A program made the position numbers and the translations under genes. From the NCBI GenBank assembly GCA_905182995.1, contig CAJJDP010000176.1:1-64000 (forward strand): DNA of 64,000 bases. Reading direction: 5' to 3'. The first letter of the stretch is position 1. Each line of letters opens with the position of its first letter. Positions 23,297 through 36,547 of this stretch are shown piece by piece. The DNA is from Paramecium octaurelia. Lineage: Eukaryota > Ciliophora > Oligohymenophorea > Peniculida > Parameciidae. Under the pieces are notes generated by a model. The model did not search any database. It saw only the letters and a list, made by a program, of their open reading frames with translations, and was not told where the DNA came from.

Positions 23297-24015
23297 ATGA
23301 AAGCTTTAATCTTTGGTGGTTCAGGAGCATTGGGTCGATCAATGGTAAAGGTATTTAAAGGGTGGAAAGTGACAAGTGTCGATTTCAACAAGAATGAGGA
23401 ATGTGAGAATATTATTATTAAGAATGCGAGTGATATCAATTTTCTGAAATCTGAATTAAATACCCTTGGTATCTATCTGTATATAGATTGTTAGAGAAAT
23501 TTAATTGCATAGTTTGTGTGGCTGGTGGATGGACAGGAGGCTCAATAAAAGATGAGAATGTTCTATAAGTTTATGAGGATATGAATCAGAAGAGTGTAGT
23601 ACCAGCTCTAGTCTGCAGTCATTTGGCCACAACATAACTATCCAGATAGGGATTACTGATCTTTACAGGCGCTTATTCTGTATTTAATGCACCAACACCA
23701 AGCATGATAGGATATGCTTTGGCAAAGACAGCAGTTCATACTCTAGCAATCTAGACTGCTGTAAGCACTCATTTACCAGAAGATTCAGCTGTGATTACTC
23801 TTTTGCCGTATCATTTTATCATAATTATTAGAGAAACCATTGATACTCCTGCTAACAGATAAGCAATGCCAAAGGAAGATTTTACCAAATGGGCTAATCC
23901 TGATTAGGTTGCTGGATTAGTTAGATCATGGGCTGAAGGTCTGAATAGACCAAAGAATGGAGCATTCGTTCATTTAAGAGTAAAAAATGGTTCAATCGCA
24001 CCTGATTTTCTTTGA
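23297..24015 (+). CDS. QDPR: Dihydropteridine reductase (SDR family)
   Basis: 222 residues. NAD(P)H-dependent reductase that regenerates tetrahydrobiopterin from quinonoid dihydrobiopterin. The N-terminal cofactor motif is ALIFGGSGALGRSMVKVF, followed by VTSVDFN, the CVAGGWTGGS block typical of this enzyme, and the active site Y-x3-K in MIGYALAKTAVH. The C-terminus has DTPANRQAMPKEDFTKW, close to the DTPMNRKxMPxADFxxW motif of animal QDPR. Length is slightly under the ~240 of animals. Introns are 23469-23494 (26 bp) and 23808-23831 (24 bp); splicing gives exactly 223 codons. The start is ATG 23297, just before the Rossmann strand, as in the family. Confidence 0.9.
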
Positions 24016-24385
24016 TCATTTTATAAATATAACATCAGAAAAAATCACTAATCTATTATAGATCTACTTTAAGTTCCTTTCTTAAATCCTTCTCTAATGT
24101 AACTTCAATAGTAAACACATCATAATCCTATTAAATATCATTTAATTATCAATACTTTCAAAATTGTGGATGATTTAAAATTTCATCCTTTTGTAATCAT
24201 TTCAAGATGACGATGTTTGTTCTCAACAAGAACTGTGACTTAATGTGAAATGATAACAATTCACATAGAGAAGCTTTGAATTTTATTTTGTTAAACTATG
24301 TAAATGGTTTTAAGTGACAATAATATTATTAAAATAATCATTTCAATTAACTAGATTGATATAAAATTAATATTAATAATGACTT
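24016..24385. other. Convergent intergenic region
   Basis: 370 bp between two convergent stop codons. AT-rich; no further gene is seen. Confidence 0.5.
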
Positions 24386-27300
24386 TCACCAAGGCAGTTT
24401 GGAGATCATGAATCTATCCATTACTCTCTTCTTTTATTCATCAATAGTTTATGTTGGGACCTTCTTTTCTTTTAATTGTTTAAGTTTTTCTTCTCTTTCT
24501 GATCTTTTGCTCATAAATTACATAAACTTTTCAACTTTTACTTTATTTGATTCATGTTTTGGCTACACTTTCTTTACATACTCTTATAATTCTGTGTAAG
24601 GCTACAACATAAACATAATATTTACATATTCAACACCAAGTTCAATGGATTAGATTATCATGTCAAATAAGTTAGATAAAACGTTGCTCTGTTTTCTATT
24701 TTAGAATTCCTATTGAATAATCTTTAAAGCAATGTTTTCTAAGGAAATATCTGCCAAAACCTATTTAATTATTTATTAATAATTTGGTTAGAAGTATTCA
24801 ATTGCTACTCCGATATGCAGCTCAAGATCTTATTATACAACAAGACTTCTGATCAGGTACTTTAAGACTAGTTTTAGGAATTGCAATTGGTCTTAGTTTA
24901 TGATCTTGATTATACTATGCATAGTCAATAATATCGCAATGAATTATTATTAACTAGCTTTTTCAATAGTTTCGAAAAATACTTAAAGGAGAAGATAGAA
25001 GTTAGAGTTAATTAACTTGGAAGTATCTGCTTCATTGTCCTAACTTGTGTAGATTTTGATTAAGGAGTTGGTGAGAATTGTGAATATATTCCCGATTTTA
25101 TTTTCGTAATCATCAAACTATTTATAGGCTTCGGTTAGAATTGGTAAATTGGTTAGCATCTCTAATCCTGGTTACTAATTCTTCTAAAGCAAGGTTTCCA
25201 AGATTTTCATGCAACTCAATGTGATTTTAGCTGAATGTTTGTCTCTTGATTCTTGGAAGAGATCCTCTTTTACTTTGTGGAAGTTGGCTTTGAGATACGC
25301 AAGCAATTCCCCTTCAGTTAATTCTAAATTCTTAATGGTATTAACAGAAGTAGGCAGATATTCATCGTAATATGGAACATTTATAAGTGGTTTAAAGGCT
25401 TTATTCTTCGCAATCACGAGATCCTGTAATTACTGCAACAATAACAAATGGCTGATTTGACCCATGAGTCGATCACTATGAGACAAGTAGATGGTGGACA
25501 TACACTGAGTTGAATAACAAGACAACATAAGGTTTGCATTGTGAATGCAGAATATGGCTTTGCAGACTTTAAATAGTTTTTCAGGTTCGTATTTGTTTGG
25601 TAGGTTATACATAAGGAACTCAAATATTTCTTTGAGAATCTTATCGAATTTCCCTTAAAAGTTCAACATTGTGATTACCATTTCTTCATAACTGGTTTTT
25701 CTGAAGTCAAACTTATATTCCTCAGGCACTTCTTTTTTTAAAGTATCGCTCTTGAATTTTTATGAAACTTCAATTGTGGTAGATACTGATACCTTCTCAT
25801 TTAGTTTGAATTCGAAAGGGAAGTTGGAGACATTCCTTACGACAAATGGTTTTAAGACTAATAGTTTCTCAGCAAGTACATCACCATTCATTCTTACTTG
25901 CAATTTGAAGAAAGATTGATCTTCCTCTCCAGGCAAGATTATTTAATCAACTATTTCTTCATCGTAAAATTCAATCTCTGTGCTGTTTCTTGAAGTTGAG
26001 TACACCTTGGATATCCATTCTAATTATTTGTTTGACACTTTTAATGAATAACTCCTTAGTTATTTCTCTTCATCATCATCAATTTTTATGATTAATTTTT
26101 GGAACTTCAGGAACAACTTTACCCAATTCTACTTCTAGAATTTGCATTTCCCCATGACCCAAATGTTCTTGAGCTTTAACTTCTGATGAAAATGGTAGAT
26201 CAAATCATTAGATTTATAAAGTATTCTCTAAAGTTCTTAGATGAATTGCTCCTTCAATAGAGGAACACAATACTCATTTTCAGCCACCAAATAGTCATGA
26301 ATATATAATTAAATCTTTAAGAGATCTGTAACATTGGTAACATAGAATTCACATTTCTAGAATTCTCCATCCATCATGAGTCCTTAATCATTGATACTCG
26401 TAATCCAGTACTTTTACTTATTGTATTTTAATCGTAATCTCAAATCAGGTCCAATGTATTTATTTTGATATTCCTTCTCAATATCTTTCAATAATCTATA
26501 GATCATAATTTCAAATTTGCCAATAGTAAACTAACTCTTTATCTACTTATATACTAAGTATTGTGTATCCAATTCGATGATCTTGCCTTCCTTGGTGAGA
26601 CAAGTAAAACTTTGAGTCGGTTGTGTGCTCAGAACAAAGATATTTCTAATCTTTATTTTTGTCTCCAGAATTGTCTCCATATCCTCAGCCCTAGTTTCTT
26701 GATGTCTGACAAGATACAATTCCTTGGAACCTAAAAATATTTTAGCCACTGAGTGATTCCTTGGAAACTTCTTTCTTTCAGGAATGATGATGGTATATTC
26801 GTATTCCCCTTCAGTCTGTCCTTCACTCCTTTATAACATCGAAGCTATGTAGGATGATATGGAAGTAAAAAATGTGTATTTTAATTGACTAGAGAATTCC
26901 TTACATTCGAAATTATAACTAAATCTGTATTTGATAAATTTGCCTGCCATATGCTTCAACTTGGTTAGGGTGTTGAATGACACATTGATGGAGTCCGCCT
27001 TGAATTACTCACTGGACTCTTTGATAATGATCTAACACTTAAATTCATCTAGATTCAAATCGAAGGTCCCCAATTGTTGTTCTTCATTATAAATAAATTG
27101 TATGGTGCTGATGTTAATTACATGTCTCCTAAAAACCATTACATCAGTGAACAGGACAAATTCTAAGCATGTATCAATTTCATCCAATTAAAATAAAATG
27201 GGTTGCACACTCTCCTTATAAGTTTGCTCAAGCACTCCGTCCTTAATCCAAGGATAATTAATTAAGGAAGTTGTGCCTACATAGAACTTTAGATTAATCA

Positions 27301-29928
27301 AGTCCTGATTTGTTATACCAATATTAGTGATTGAAACATCGTAAATCGATGTATGAGATAATCTCATATGCTAAATGATCTACCTTCGAAACTTTACAAT
27401 CATTGGAACATCATTTCTAATTTCCACATATTGAATGGCATCTAATTATTTCAAATCCACTGGAACAACAAATTGATTTATTCTTAGCTCCTACTTAATC
27501 AACTTGATCACACTGATATCCATTTACAATTTCGTCAATTAGGTGGATACTGGATATTTCAACACGCTATTCTCAGTCCTATCAAATTCCATAATGTTTC
27601 CATTATATTCAAAATTTAGATTGTCCTCTAATCGAGCTATCGTATCATTCTAAATGTGATGCAATTACAAAGCATACCCTTCCACCTACTCGTAATCCTG
27701 GGAATTCTATTGAAATTAAATAGACAACGGAGTAAACTTGACAAAGAGTTTGGGCTAATCCAATTCCTTATTCATTTTTTGAGGCAGGTCCACTCCGTAT
27801 TTTTATTCTTTCCTTATCAAGAATCTGCATTTCTCTCTTATCACGTATCCCTTGTTCTTCCATAATAAGTCGATAGCTTGCAGTTGATAATCAGCCAAGA
27901 GAGTATGGTTCTCCTTCTTGTTGCCACTCTAATAAAATAGTTGAAATCGAATGGATTTCCACAAGTCCTCGGCTGTCCACTCAAATTTATCAAACACCAA
28001 GTAATCTTTCTCACTTTTGACCTACTGGTAATCATAAAAGAATCTATAAGAAAACAACACTCTCATATAATAAGCACCTTCCGTACTAACAGGGTAGAGT
28101 GCTTAGGGAATGATTGATAAGCGATTTGATTATGATATGTGTCCACTCAATTCCAATCTAATTGTAAGCAGACATTGTTTTCCAATGGAATTCATCTACA
28201 CATTAATAAACGACTCGGTTCCTAAGAAATCTAATTATTACAAATCAATGAATGAAGTATATGTATCTTAAATAATATCATTTTCTGTTCGATTGATCAA
28301 TTGAAATGACAATTTATTTGGGAATTTGCAGATGAATGATTACCCAAAGTAAATTCCACAAATTTTGGAGGTCTAAAAAGTCAATTCATCAGTCGTAATT
28401 GTTAACTATAAATTTTCATTCTTAGTAATTTTAACTGAATGAATTGTAATTTTCACAAAGTTACTTTTTTCCAATTTCTCCTCTACAACCTCTTCCTTCG
28501 ATTGTGCATCACTCTCATACTTGATTGGTATTTATTATCCACCGAACAATATCTAATCCTCAATCTCATACAAGGGTATATCAAATGCGATTTCAGCCTT
28601 ATTGGCCTTGTACTTCCGAATCTAAACATAGTCATAGATCGATGAAGTTTGAAACATCATGTAATTCCCCTGATATTCATTGATACTGAACTCAGTAATA
28701 GGGAGATTGACTATGCCTCTGGGATTGTCGATCAAAAGAGAAGTGTGATACTTAATTTCACTGTGCATTTATAGATTGAGAAACTGAGTCACTTTTTAGA
28801 ACTGATTTGGATTTGAACCATAAAAAGTCTTCAGGAATTATTAGAATGGCAAACTCAGTTCTCCTTCGTTGCCATTCTCGAATTTGGCCAAAAATGAAGT
28901 CTTCTTGTCTCCGCAATAATTGTAAAGAATGGCCGTATAATTCTATTCGTACAAGGCAATGTCGCAATCCCATTATGGTATTACACTGATGTGAGTAAAA
29001 TAAAAGTAATTAGGTGTACGGATTTGGAGGTAATATTTGGCATTACCTAATTCCTTAGTAGGAAATCCATCTATTTTAATAGATTTGATGGCCATGACTC
29101 TTTTTTAGGGCACCAACTGCTTTTCTTCCACAACCTTAGGAATTTCCTGTTTCCTTGACAACGTCAACCTCAGTCTCAGCATTCCTGTATTCAATTGAAC
29201 CTTGTCCAAGTACACTTCCAGCTCACTGTTTTTCTGCTTCCAATTCAGATCGCACAGAAATATTTCTTTCTTCACAAAAGCCTGTTTCAACAACTTGATT
29301 TGATTGATACCAAAGTAATCCTTAGGAATTACATTGTAATAATAGATGAATGTCAATTTACAATAGGGCGAGTCGTTCATTATCCTCAACTCGGTACCTG
29401 CCTAGAAAGTGTAGGTTGTTTAACTGCCACCCAGGGACATTGCCAATATTCCTTTGTTCTAAGGGATCATGGATTACAAGTTAACAACGATCTCCCCAGT
29501 TACATTATCCACAAAGAGATTATTGATAAATGACAACACAACTTGGATGGTGACTACCTTATCCTTGACTAAATTAGTATATTTGATGAGTTACTTCGAT
29601 TTTAAATGGGCAAATCGAAAGCCTAATTGAGTTGAAACTTCAATTCTCTTAGATTGATCTTACCCAGAGTCTGCTTAGACATGTACCCACCCCTATTGAT
29701 GTTGCATAATAGAATCTGTAATTCTCGATTTGCATTCTTATTTTGATTCAGATGAAAATGAAACACCTATTCAAAATAATCATCCGGCTTTGACTTTTCA
29801 ATACTCTATTTGGCCTCTCCATCCAACTTGAACTCTATGAAACACCTCTATTGATCCTTGTCTAACAACATTTGATGTCCCGCAATCAGTTCAATTCTCA
29901 GAATGCATTTCTATTCATCGATGTTCAT
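24386..29928 (-). CDS. Large protein, probably multiple C2 domains (1,838 aa)
   Basis: One 26 bp intron (after PIQNR) gives exactly 1,839 codons from ATG 29928 to TGA 24386. The N-terminus (CILRIELIAGHQMLLDKDQQ...LGKINLREL) has the strand pattern of a C2 domain. Similar beta-rich blocks recur (for example RVMAIKSIKIDGFP..YYLQIRTP; KITIHSVKITKNENLQLTI; SNFPFEFKLNEKVSVS) over about 1,350 residues. The last ~450 residues are alpha-helical, ending in a Lys/Glu-rich tail (EEKLKQLKEKKVP). No calcium-site Asp cluster, TM segment or enzyme is evident. It might be a ciliary or membrane-traffic scaffold. C2 assignment rests on pattern only, and a HMM search could overturn it. The stop of the P5B ATPase is only 30 bp upstream. 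Confidence 0.6.
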
Positions 29929-29958
29929 ATTTTATAATTAATATTATGTATATAGATA

Positions 29959-32900
29959 TCACTTCTGCTCTAATTGATCATTCAGGTATGGATTCTAGGA
30001 GTATTTGTATCTCTTCAACAACTTCCTCTTCTTCCCTCTATAAAACCTGGTCGTGAATGGCACCAAGTATTTCTCAAATATTATCGTAGCCATCAAATTG
30101 ATTATCATAATGCCATAGAGCCAATACATCCACGATTTTTCGATGGCCGTACTTAGATCGGCATCCTTCTCGGACTCATATTCGAACATTAACTAAACAC
30201 TTTAAATGATTATTATACCCCGAAAATATCCTACAAGCCACTCTTCTGAAATAGGAAGATGTAACTATTAAAGATCATGGCTATCACTATCCATAAGGTG
30301 AAGTAGATATTGGTGTAGAATTCTCTCCTGAATGGTTTACCAATTGAAAAGGCAACACACTGGAATACGTATTGGAAATTCGCATACAAGAACAACACTG
30401 TGTTTTCATAACATGTTTCCATCTCAAGATGATCATCAACATCTCCGATATCCTTATGAATATCCACTCCCGACCTATACCATGGTTGACTCTTCATGTA
30501 AAAGTAAACAAAAGTTTAAAATCCGATCTGGATCAAGGTTTGGCCAATCACTGACAACAGAACGGGAAAAGAAATTAAATTTGATCCTGGTTGAAATTGG
30601 GTTAACTTCTTATAAGCTTTGGTTTGTCCCATGGTTCCTGCCAATGGTATGATGATGAATAAGTCGATATAAAAGTACTCCAAAGAAGACATGTTTGAAA
30701 GGGTAAAATACAGCAAGGTCACTGTACAAAATTGAATCATACTATACAAGGCCATGTACTTGAAACATTAGAAACTTGTAACCAAAGACGCTCTTCCTTC
30801 TCTCAACAATTTGACAACACATGAAATGTTCTGAACCTTGGAAGTAAATGGGGCTGCTATTGATGCCTCTGCATCAGACAATGAGATTCCTATGTCAGCT
30901 GCTTTTAATGCTCCACAATCATTTGCTCCATCACCACACATTCCACATAGAGCCTTCTTACTAATCTTTTACAGGTGAGTTATGAGCTAAGCCTTCTGCT
31001 CAGGCTTCATTCTCGCAAAAATCTAAGCTTTTTCTAACATCAAACCAAACAGTCTTCTTGCCTTTGGATTCGTGTCAATTTGATTCAGTAACAATTAGAA
31101 TGCCTTTCCAGATATGGCTACTACAAATGGTTGATCTGTCTTCCATGGATCCTGGTCGTCTATCAGATGATCAAGATTTTCAGCTTTTAATTTCTCCTCC
31201 TATTCCTTATAGCTCTCATACTTGCTCTTCTTCAAATTGACTGTTTTCCTGCTTTCATAACTTTAAGGATTGGCAATTTTCTCGGTCTCCTCTATGATGA
31301 GTTCCATTTATTATTCATGCTGCTATTCATATTACCCAAATAATTCAGGAGTTTCAAATTCATCTCCTGAATCATCCTTAATATCCAATTCAGGTGATAA
31401 ATTCTCTGGATTTAGTACCTTCTCATTCATATCAAAGTCCTTCCAAGTGATGTGATTCTTCCCATCCAACTTTTCTTCAGCAATGTCCCCCAAGAAAATT
31501 CGTTAATTTGGTTATACCAGACTACATTATCTGGCAACAGAGATGGCAGTTAAAACGTTATCACCTGTAACCATCACTGTTCTGATCATCGCATCTTACA
31601 ATGTTTGAATTATACTACGAGTAACTGGTTTGAGTTTATTCTACATAATCAAGAACCCCAAAAATGTCAGATTGCATTCAGCCTTATCTCTATTACATTC
31701 ACTATCAATGACTTTGGATCCACAAGCCAGCACTCTGAATCCCATCTTTGAATAATGCTCAAGTATCTTGTGAAAACTTCGAGGCACACTTGCTGGATTA
31801 CACAATTCTCTTAATTTCTCAGGAGATCCTTTCACATGCACTCTCAGTTTATCATTGCGTGAAACGATAACACTCATTCTCTAGAGAGTAGATGAAAAAT
31901 CAAATCTTTTTAAAATTTTAATCCTGTCATCATCCTTAAAGACTTCATTATGGAGATCGTCCAATTCAAAGCTCGTGGCTTCAAACATTTTCACTTCCAA
32001 AGGATCCCCTATCAATTGACCATTCACTCTAGCCAACCCATGACAGGATGCCATGATTTCCAAAATCAATTATGTCGGCTGTAACTTTGTCTGCCCATAT
32101 ACATTTTGACCAAAGTTCATTGAAAACATCACGTTGGGAATGGGCAATTCATTCACATCTATTATCAAATCCTAAAAACAAATCTTCGATTTTTCTATAG
32201 GAAATATATATTGAAAATTTACTGTGATTGTATCCAATTGATCGGACTCCATAAAGATCAAGACCGTCTTCAGTCAAGGTACCTGTTTTATCAAAGCACA
32301 TTATGGTTATTTTGCCAGCCACATTCACCTTATTGGGAGATATACAATAAATTGACTTCTTGCTCAATCTCGATAGTGCAAATGATACTCCTATTGATAG
32401 ACACGTAGGCAATGCTGGAGGCACAGTAATGGTGATCAAATCTAATGAATTGATGATCATCTGAAATATCGTAGTATTGTCTTCTTTGAGTTCATCTACC
32501 TAATCTTTTATCGTCAAAGAAAACCCCACAAGGGACATCATTGCCAGAACTGCTATAAATGATAAGGAATCCTTGTAGAATGAGAAAGTAGTCGGTTTGG
32601 GATACAAAATAGATCTGACCAATTATCCTTTAATGGTTGAAAACCCTGTCTATACTGCCAATGCCAATATCGGAACCTCCCCTTTCTGTGGATGTCGTGC
32701 TTCTAAACATTTAGTTCCAGCAAACAAGGTGATAGCCTTAGAGTCTTCGTTTGGCGAATAGATTAGCTTATTGAATTGAATTGGGTTTTTGATGATTGGT
32801 ATTGATTCCCCTGTGAGCATTGATTCGTTGATGATACATGAACCATTTAACAGGATGCAATCGCATGGAACTGTCCAATCATCTCTCACTTCTATTAAGT

Positions 32901-33809
32901 CCCCTGGTACAATTGCCTTTGAACTTAATTTCTATTTGTTGTTTGTTACTGTTTTATTCACAATAATCTCTTTATTTTATATGACAATATCATTTTGTCC
33001 TCTAAACACATTTTCCACTGAATCTTAAGAAGTCATTTACCGAAGTTTTGCAAAATTCAGTTTCGTTTCTCTTAATTGCACTAATATAGAAATTACAGAT
33101 GTCAAAAAAATGACTACTGCGTATTCATAATATTCTTCAATGCTCCACAGACACACACTAAAAATTTGAAACAAATAAAACGGGGTTAAAATTTCATCAA
33201 TCAAGATTTTACCTGTACTTTTGTCAGGTATCGTTGTATTATTATACCCATATTAAGAAGCTATTTCCTCAGGTAATTCCACTCCTCGAGAATAATTTTT
33301 TATAATGTCTTCATGGGTTAAGGTCTAGAATGGTGTTTCTATGGCTTTAAAACATTCATCCTCATAGATATACGTATATAAACGATATTCGAAGGACTAA
33401 ATTATATATTCATATTCTTTTTACCTTACTTTACTTTTCGCTCTTATTGATCTGCATTTTCTTTAATCCAACCTTTATTAGTTCTTTTTCGTTCTCCAAT
33501 GAAGTTATGACTAAGTGAGTTGCTTACTCTATGTCAATGCATTAGCTATATAACAAAGCTAGCTTTAATGATAAATTCCATCTGGCAAATAGATATCCAA
33601 CACCACCTATACTTTTTACTAATTATTATACAAGTCAAAATGCAAAATGTATAGTATAGCAAGCGCTTATACGCGGGACTTCGATAGGATAGTATCTACG
33701 CAATCGTTGCTTCCTCTTGGACTTACTAGGGTAGTTGGAAGCCAACTTAATTAAAATGCAATTTTGACAACAATTTTTCTGAGTTATCATTTGATTCTGC
33801 TATTTTCAT
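29959..33809 (-). CDS. P5B-type ATPase (ATP13A-like cation/polyamine pump)
   Basis: About 1,250 residues. Motifs in order: an N-terminal hydrophobic hairpin ([18 protein letters not shown]), actuator MLTGES, the M4 motif PPALP that separates P5B from P5A (PPELP), phosphorylation site [16 protein letters not shown], nucleotide-binding [11 protein letters not shown], hinge [25 protein letters not shown], then at least five C-terminal TM helices. P5B pumps sit in endosomes/lysosomes, and animal ATP13A2 exports polyamines from them. Several 25-28 bp introns are visible, including 25 bp after ILTC, 28 bp after KQSK and 26 bp before [10 protein letters not shown]; the total is not divisible by three, so at least one more exists. 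Start ATG 33809, stop TGA 29959. Confidence 0.92.
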
Positions 33810-34932
33810 ATATTAATTATACTACTCAAGGTTCCCACTCATTTATATTGAGACATTATTACGTCATGAAAATACTTTATAATTATATTCTAAAATATTA
33901 ACAAATGTATCTTAATTCCATTATAATGGCAATTATCGCTCAGAATTGATTTAAGATAAAGAAATCACATTCGTATTTAAGAAAGACTTTAAATTTTTAT
34001 AAATTTTTCTTACTATTCCAAAAGAATATAAGTTGGATTTTTTAAAATCAATATATCATGAGAATTATGCTAATTAAAGGATCTATGATGCTTAAATTGC
34101 AGTTGAGCTCATTTAAGAATGGAAAAACAACAAGTTCCAAAAAACATAAGTTAATAAACTCATAATAGTTTTGTTATTTTTTATATGATTACATAAAGAC
34201 TTTTCAATTATGGGTACCAAAAAAATTTTGAAAAATTCTCATGTTAAAAATAGTCAAATTAAGCAAACATTTTTTTGTCATTATTCTAACAATTATAATT
34301 AATAGTAGTAATAGTGATATGTTAAAATATAACCCTAATTTTAAGTTATTGTTATGTTAGATTTGACTAGATTTATAATAATTAGTTCATTTGTTAAATA
34401 CGATATTATGTTATGTTTATAGTCATTTTTTAATAAAAAGTATTTAAAATGATGAAACTTGTACTTGTAAAATCTTATTCCATCATTGTATTTGATTACA
34501 TTCATTTGATTAGGGCAATTTAATTTTGATTACTATAATTGGAATCTAAATTAAATTGATGGTCTAAACAATTGTTTTTTCTGTCAAAAAGGCAATCAAT
34601 TGAACTCAAAACATTTAATAGAATATCAATTACTTCTAAGGTATTTTACACTTAAAATTCAAGATTTTTCTTGACTGTATATATGAAATAATGTAAGGAG
34701 GATGAATTAAAGTACTTACTGAGTTGCTTACTAAGGGATGGAGAACTGAAAAAAATTGATTTATTTAAGATTAACATTTAATTAGTTATTTTCTAATTTA
34801 ATTAATTTAAATCAACTTTATTGAGAATTAACATAATTTAAATTATACATTATATAAAATCGTATAATTAATATAAGAAACTCTATTTATAATTTTTTGA
34901 GATCCAATAATTTAAAAATAAATAAATTAATA
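33810..34932. other. AT-rich gene-poor stretch
   Basis: About 1.1 kb. A coding-like fragment on the plus strand near 34515-34675 (FDYYNWNLNQIDGLNNCFFCQKGNQ..) ends in TGA, and another near 34700-34760 reads KEDELKYLLSCLLRDGELKK. Neither has a start or flanking exons; they may be relics. The rest is featureless. Confidence 0.35.
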
Positions 34933-35989
34933 ATGTAAATCGATCAAATGCAACATTCAACTCCAATTCATGGTGAGGAAACAGACATTCAGAAAGGAAA
35001 GGAAGTATCTTTAATAGTTTTCCCCAAAAAGTTTCTGAATCCGCTCAGCACTTACAGGATGAAAGGAGTATCTTAATTTTATGATGATTTTTAAGGACTT
35101 TCATTTATTTGCAGATGCTCGTTACATTAGACAGCACGAATTGCTTAAAACTGGTATCAGTTGTCAAAATCCCTATAAAAAAATTTCCAAGATTCTCGTG
35201 GATTAAACTGCTGGGGTAATCAAATTGTGCTACACTCAACTTGATTTCTCTGAAACTCCTTGGGAATACGTAGCCAAAAGATTATAAAGTTTTGGTGATG
35301 TTTAAATGAATGAATTGAGCGAATACATTAAGAAGTACTATGAACAACTAAATTCTGGTTTAAAATAGGGAGAAATCGAATAAGTAGTTCATAATAGACT
35401 ATCAACATTATTTTAGGTTCCCCCAGATTATTACAGATCATTTGGGACATACCAATACAAGTATCTGAAAGGCTTAAATCAATTTTTCATCTCTGGTTTG
35501 ATATTGGACATCAAATTGGTGGAAGATTTAGGATACTCAGTACAATACTTTGTTGACTCGTGCATGAAGATAGGAATTCCGGAGTACAAAATTTATTAAT
35601 AAATGTCAAGAATATCTTTATAACCTGGGTGCTCAAATGTCGACTACTATAAAAACGTTATAGAGTTTGCCAAACCTCTGATGAAACCAATGGAGAAGTA
35701 AGATTTCTATTTGTACTCTCCCCTCTATCCACAAGTAAGTAATTCTTTCTCATTTGCCTAGGGCCTAAAATGTGAGGTATCTTTTTCTGTGACAAACGAT
35801 CATTCTGAATCAGAAAGCGACGCACTCATTAACTTTAGTTTTTATTTAAATTACTAGCCTTCATTACGTAATAATCAAGCTCTAATGCCTAATAAGAAGC
35901 TAAAGTCTCAAAATTGCATCTCACAATACTACGAACTCATGGATTATCATTATTCGAGGTGCGGGTTCAAAAAGACTAAGCTGAATTGA
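34933..35989 (+). CDS. Unrecognised protein (333 aa)
   Basis: Introns of 28 bp (after YRMKG) and 27 bp (after PLYPQ) give exactly 334 codons from ATG 34933 to TGA 35987. A second ATG at codon 6 (34948) is an alternative start. The sequence is rich in Tyr, Gln and Leu, with blocks such as FHLFADARYIRQHELLKTGIS, LDFSETPWEYVAKRLQSFGD and YQYKYLKGLNQFFISGLIL. There is no signal peptide, TM helix or catalytic motif that I recognise. The neighbours give no hint. It is a real gene by splice/frame evidence, with unknown function. Confidence 0.7.
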
Positions 35990-36547
35990 GTGGTGTGATC
36001 AAGTGTATATATTGTAATCCTTTTTTGTCACCATTTTATTTTCACTACAACAAAAATGTACAAGTTTTTCTGCACAACTTCATTCAGTCGAGAATTTATT
36101 CAAGTTAATCAATTTTGTTTACACTAATTAATATTAATAATAATAATTAATTATATTAATGATTTTTCTTAACTTTCTGTTCTTATTCAATTGTTTTTCT
36201 GCATTATATATTCTTTAATAATTTTTATTATATAATATTTAAATATTGTTCTCTGATCTAGGAAATCTATCATTCATATTTATTTTCTGTTATTTTTATT
36301 CCCTTGGACTTTCTCTTGGATTTCTAGAAAAAAAGAAAATATAAAGTACATTCTTAATTTTTCAATCTGATTTCGGAGCCTCCAAATTTGATCTCCCATC
36401 AACAATTCAATCATTAATTAATCCTTCAAATCAAATGTATATTCCTATATTATTAATAATTGGTTAAATCTAAAGTGTTATTATGTCATAAATTTTAAAC
36501 ATAAATTTTATTTATCATTTGCATTAAATAAAAAATATATATTATTT
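35990..36547. other. Convergent AT-rich spacer
   Basis: About 560 bp between two convergent stops. Very AT-rich, with no gene seen. Confidence 0.5.

Noticed and set aside
29195..29533. Plus-strand 112-aa ORF in the C2-type gene
   Set aside because: The minus-strand frame is continuous over 5.5 kb with an exact codon count; this is a shadow.
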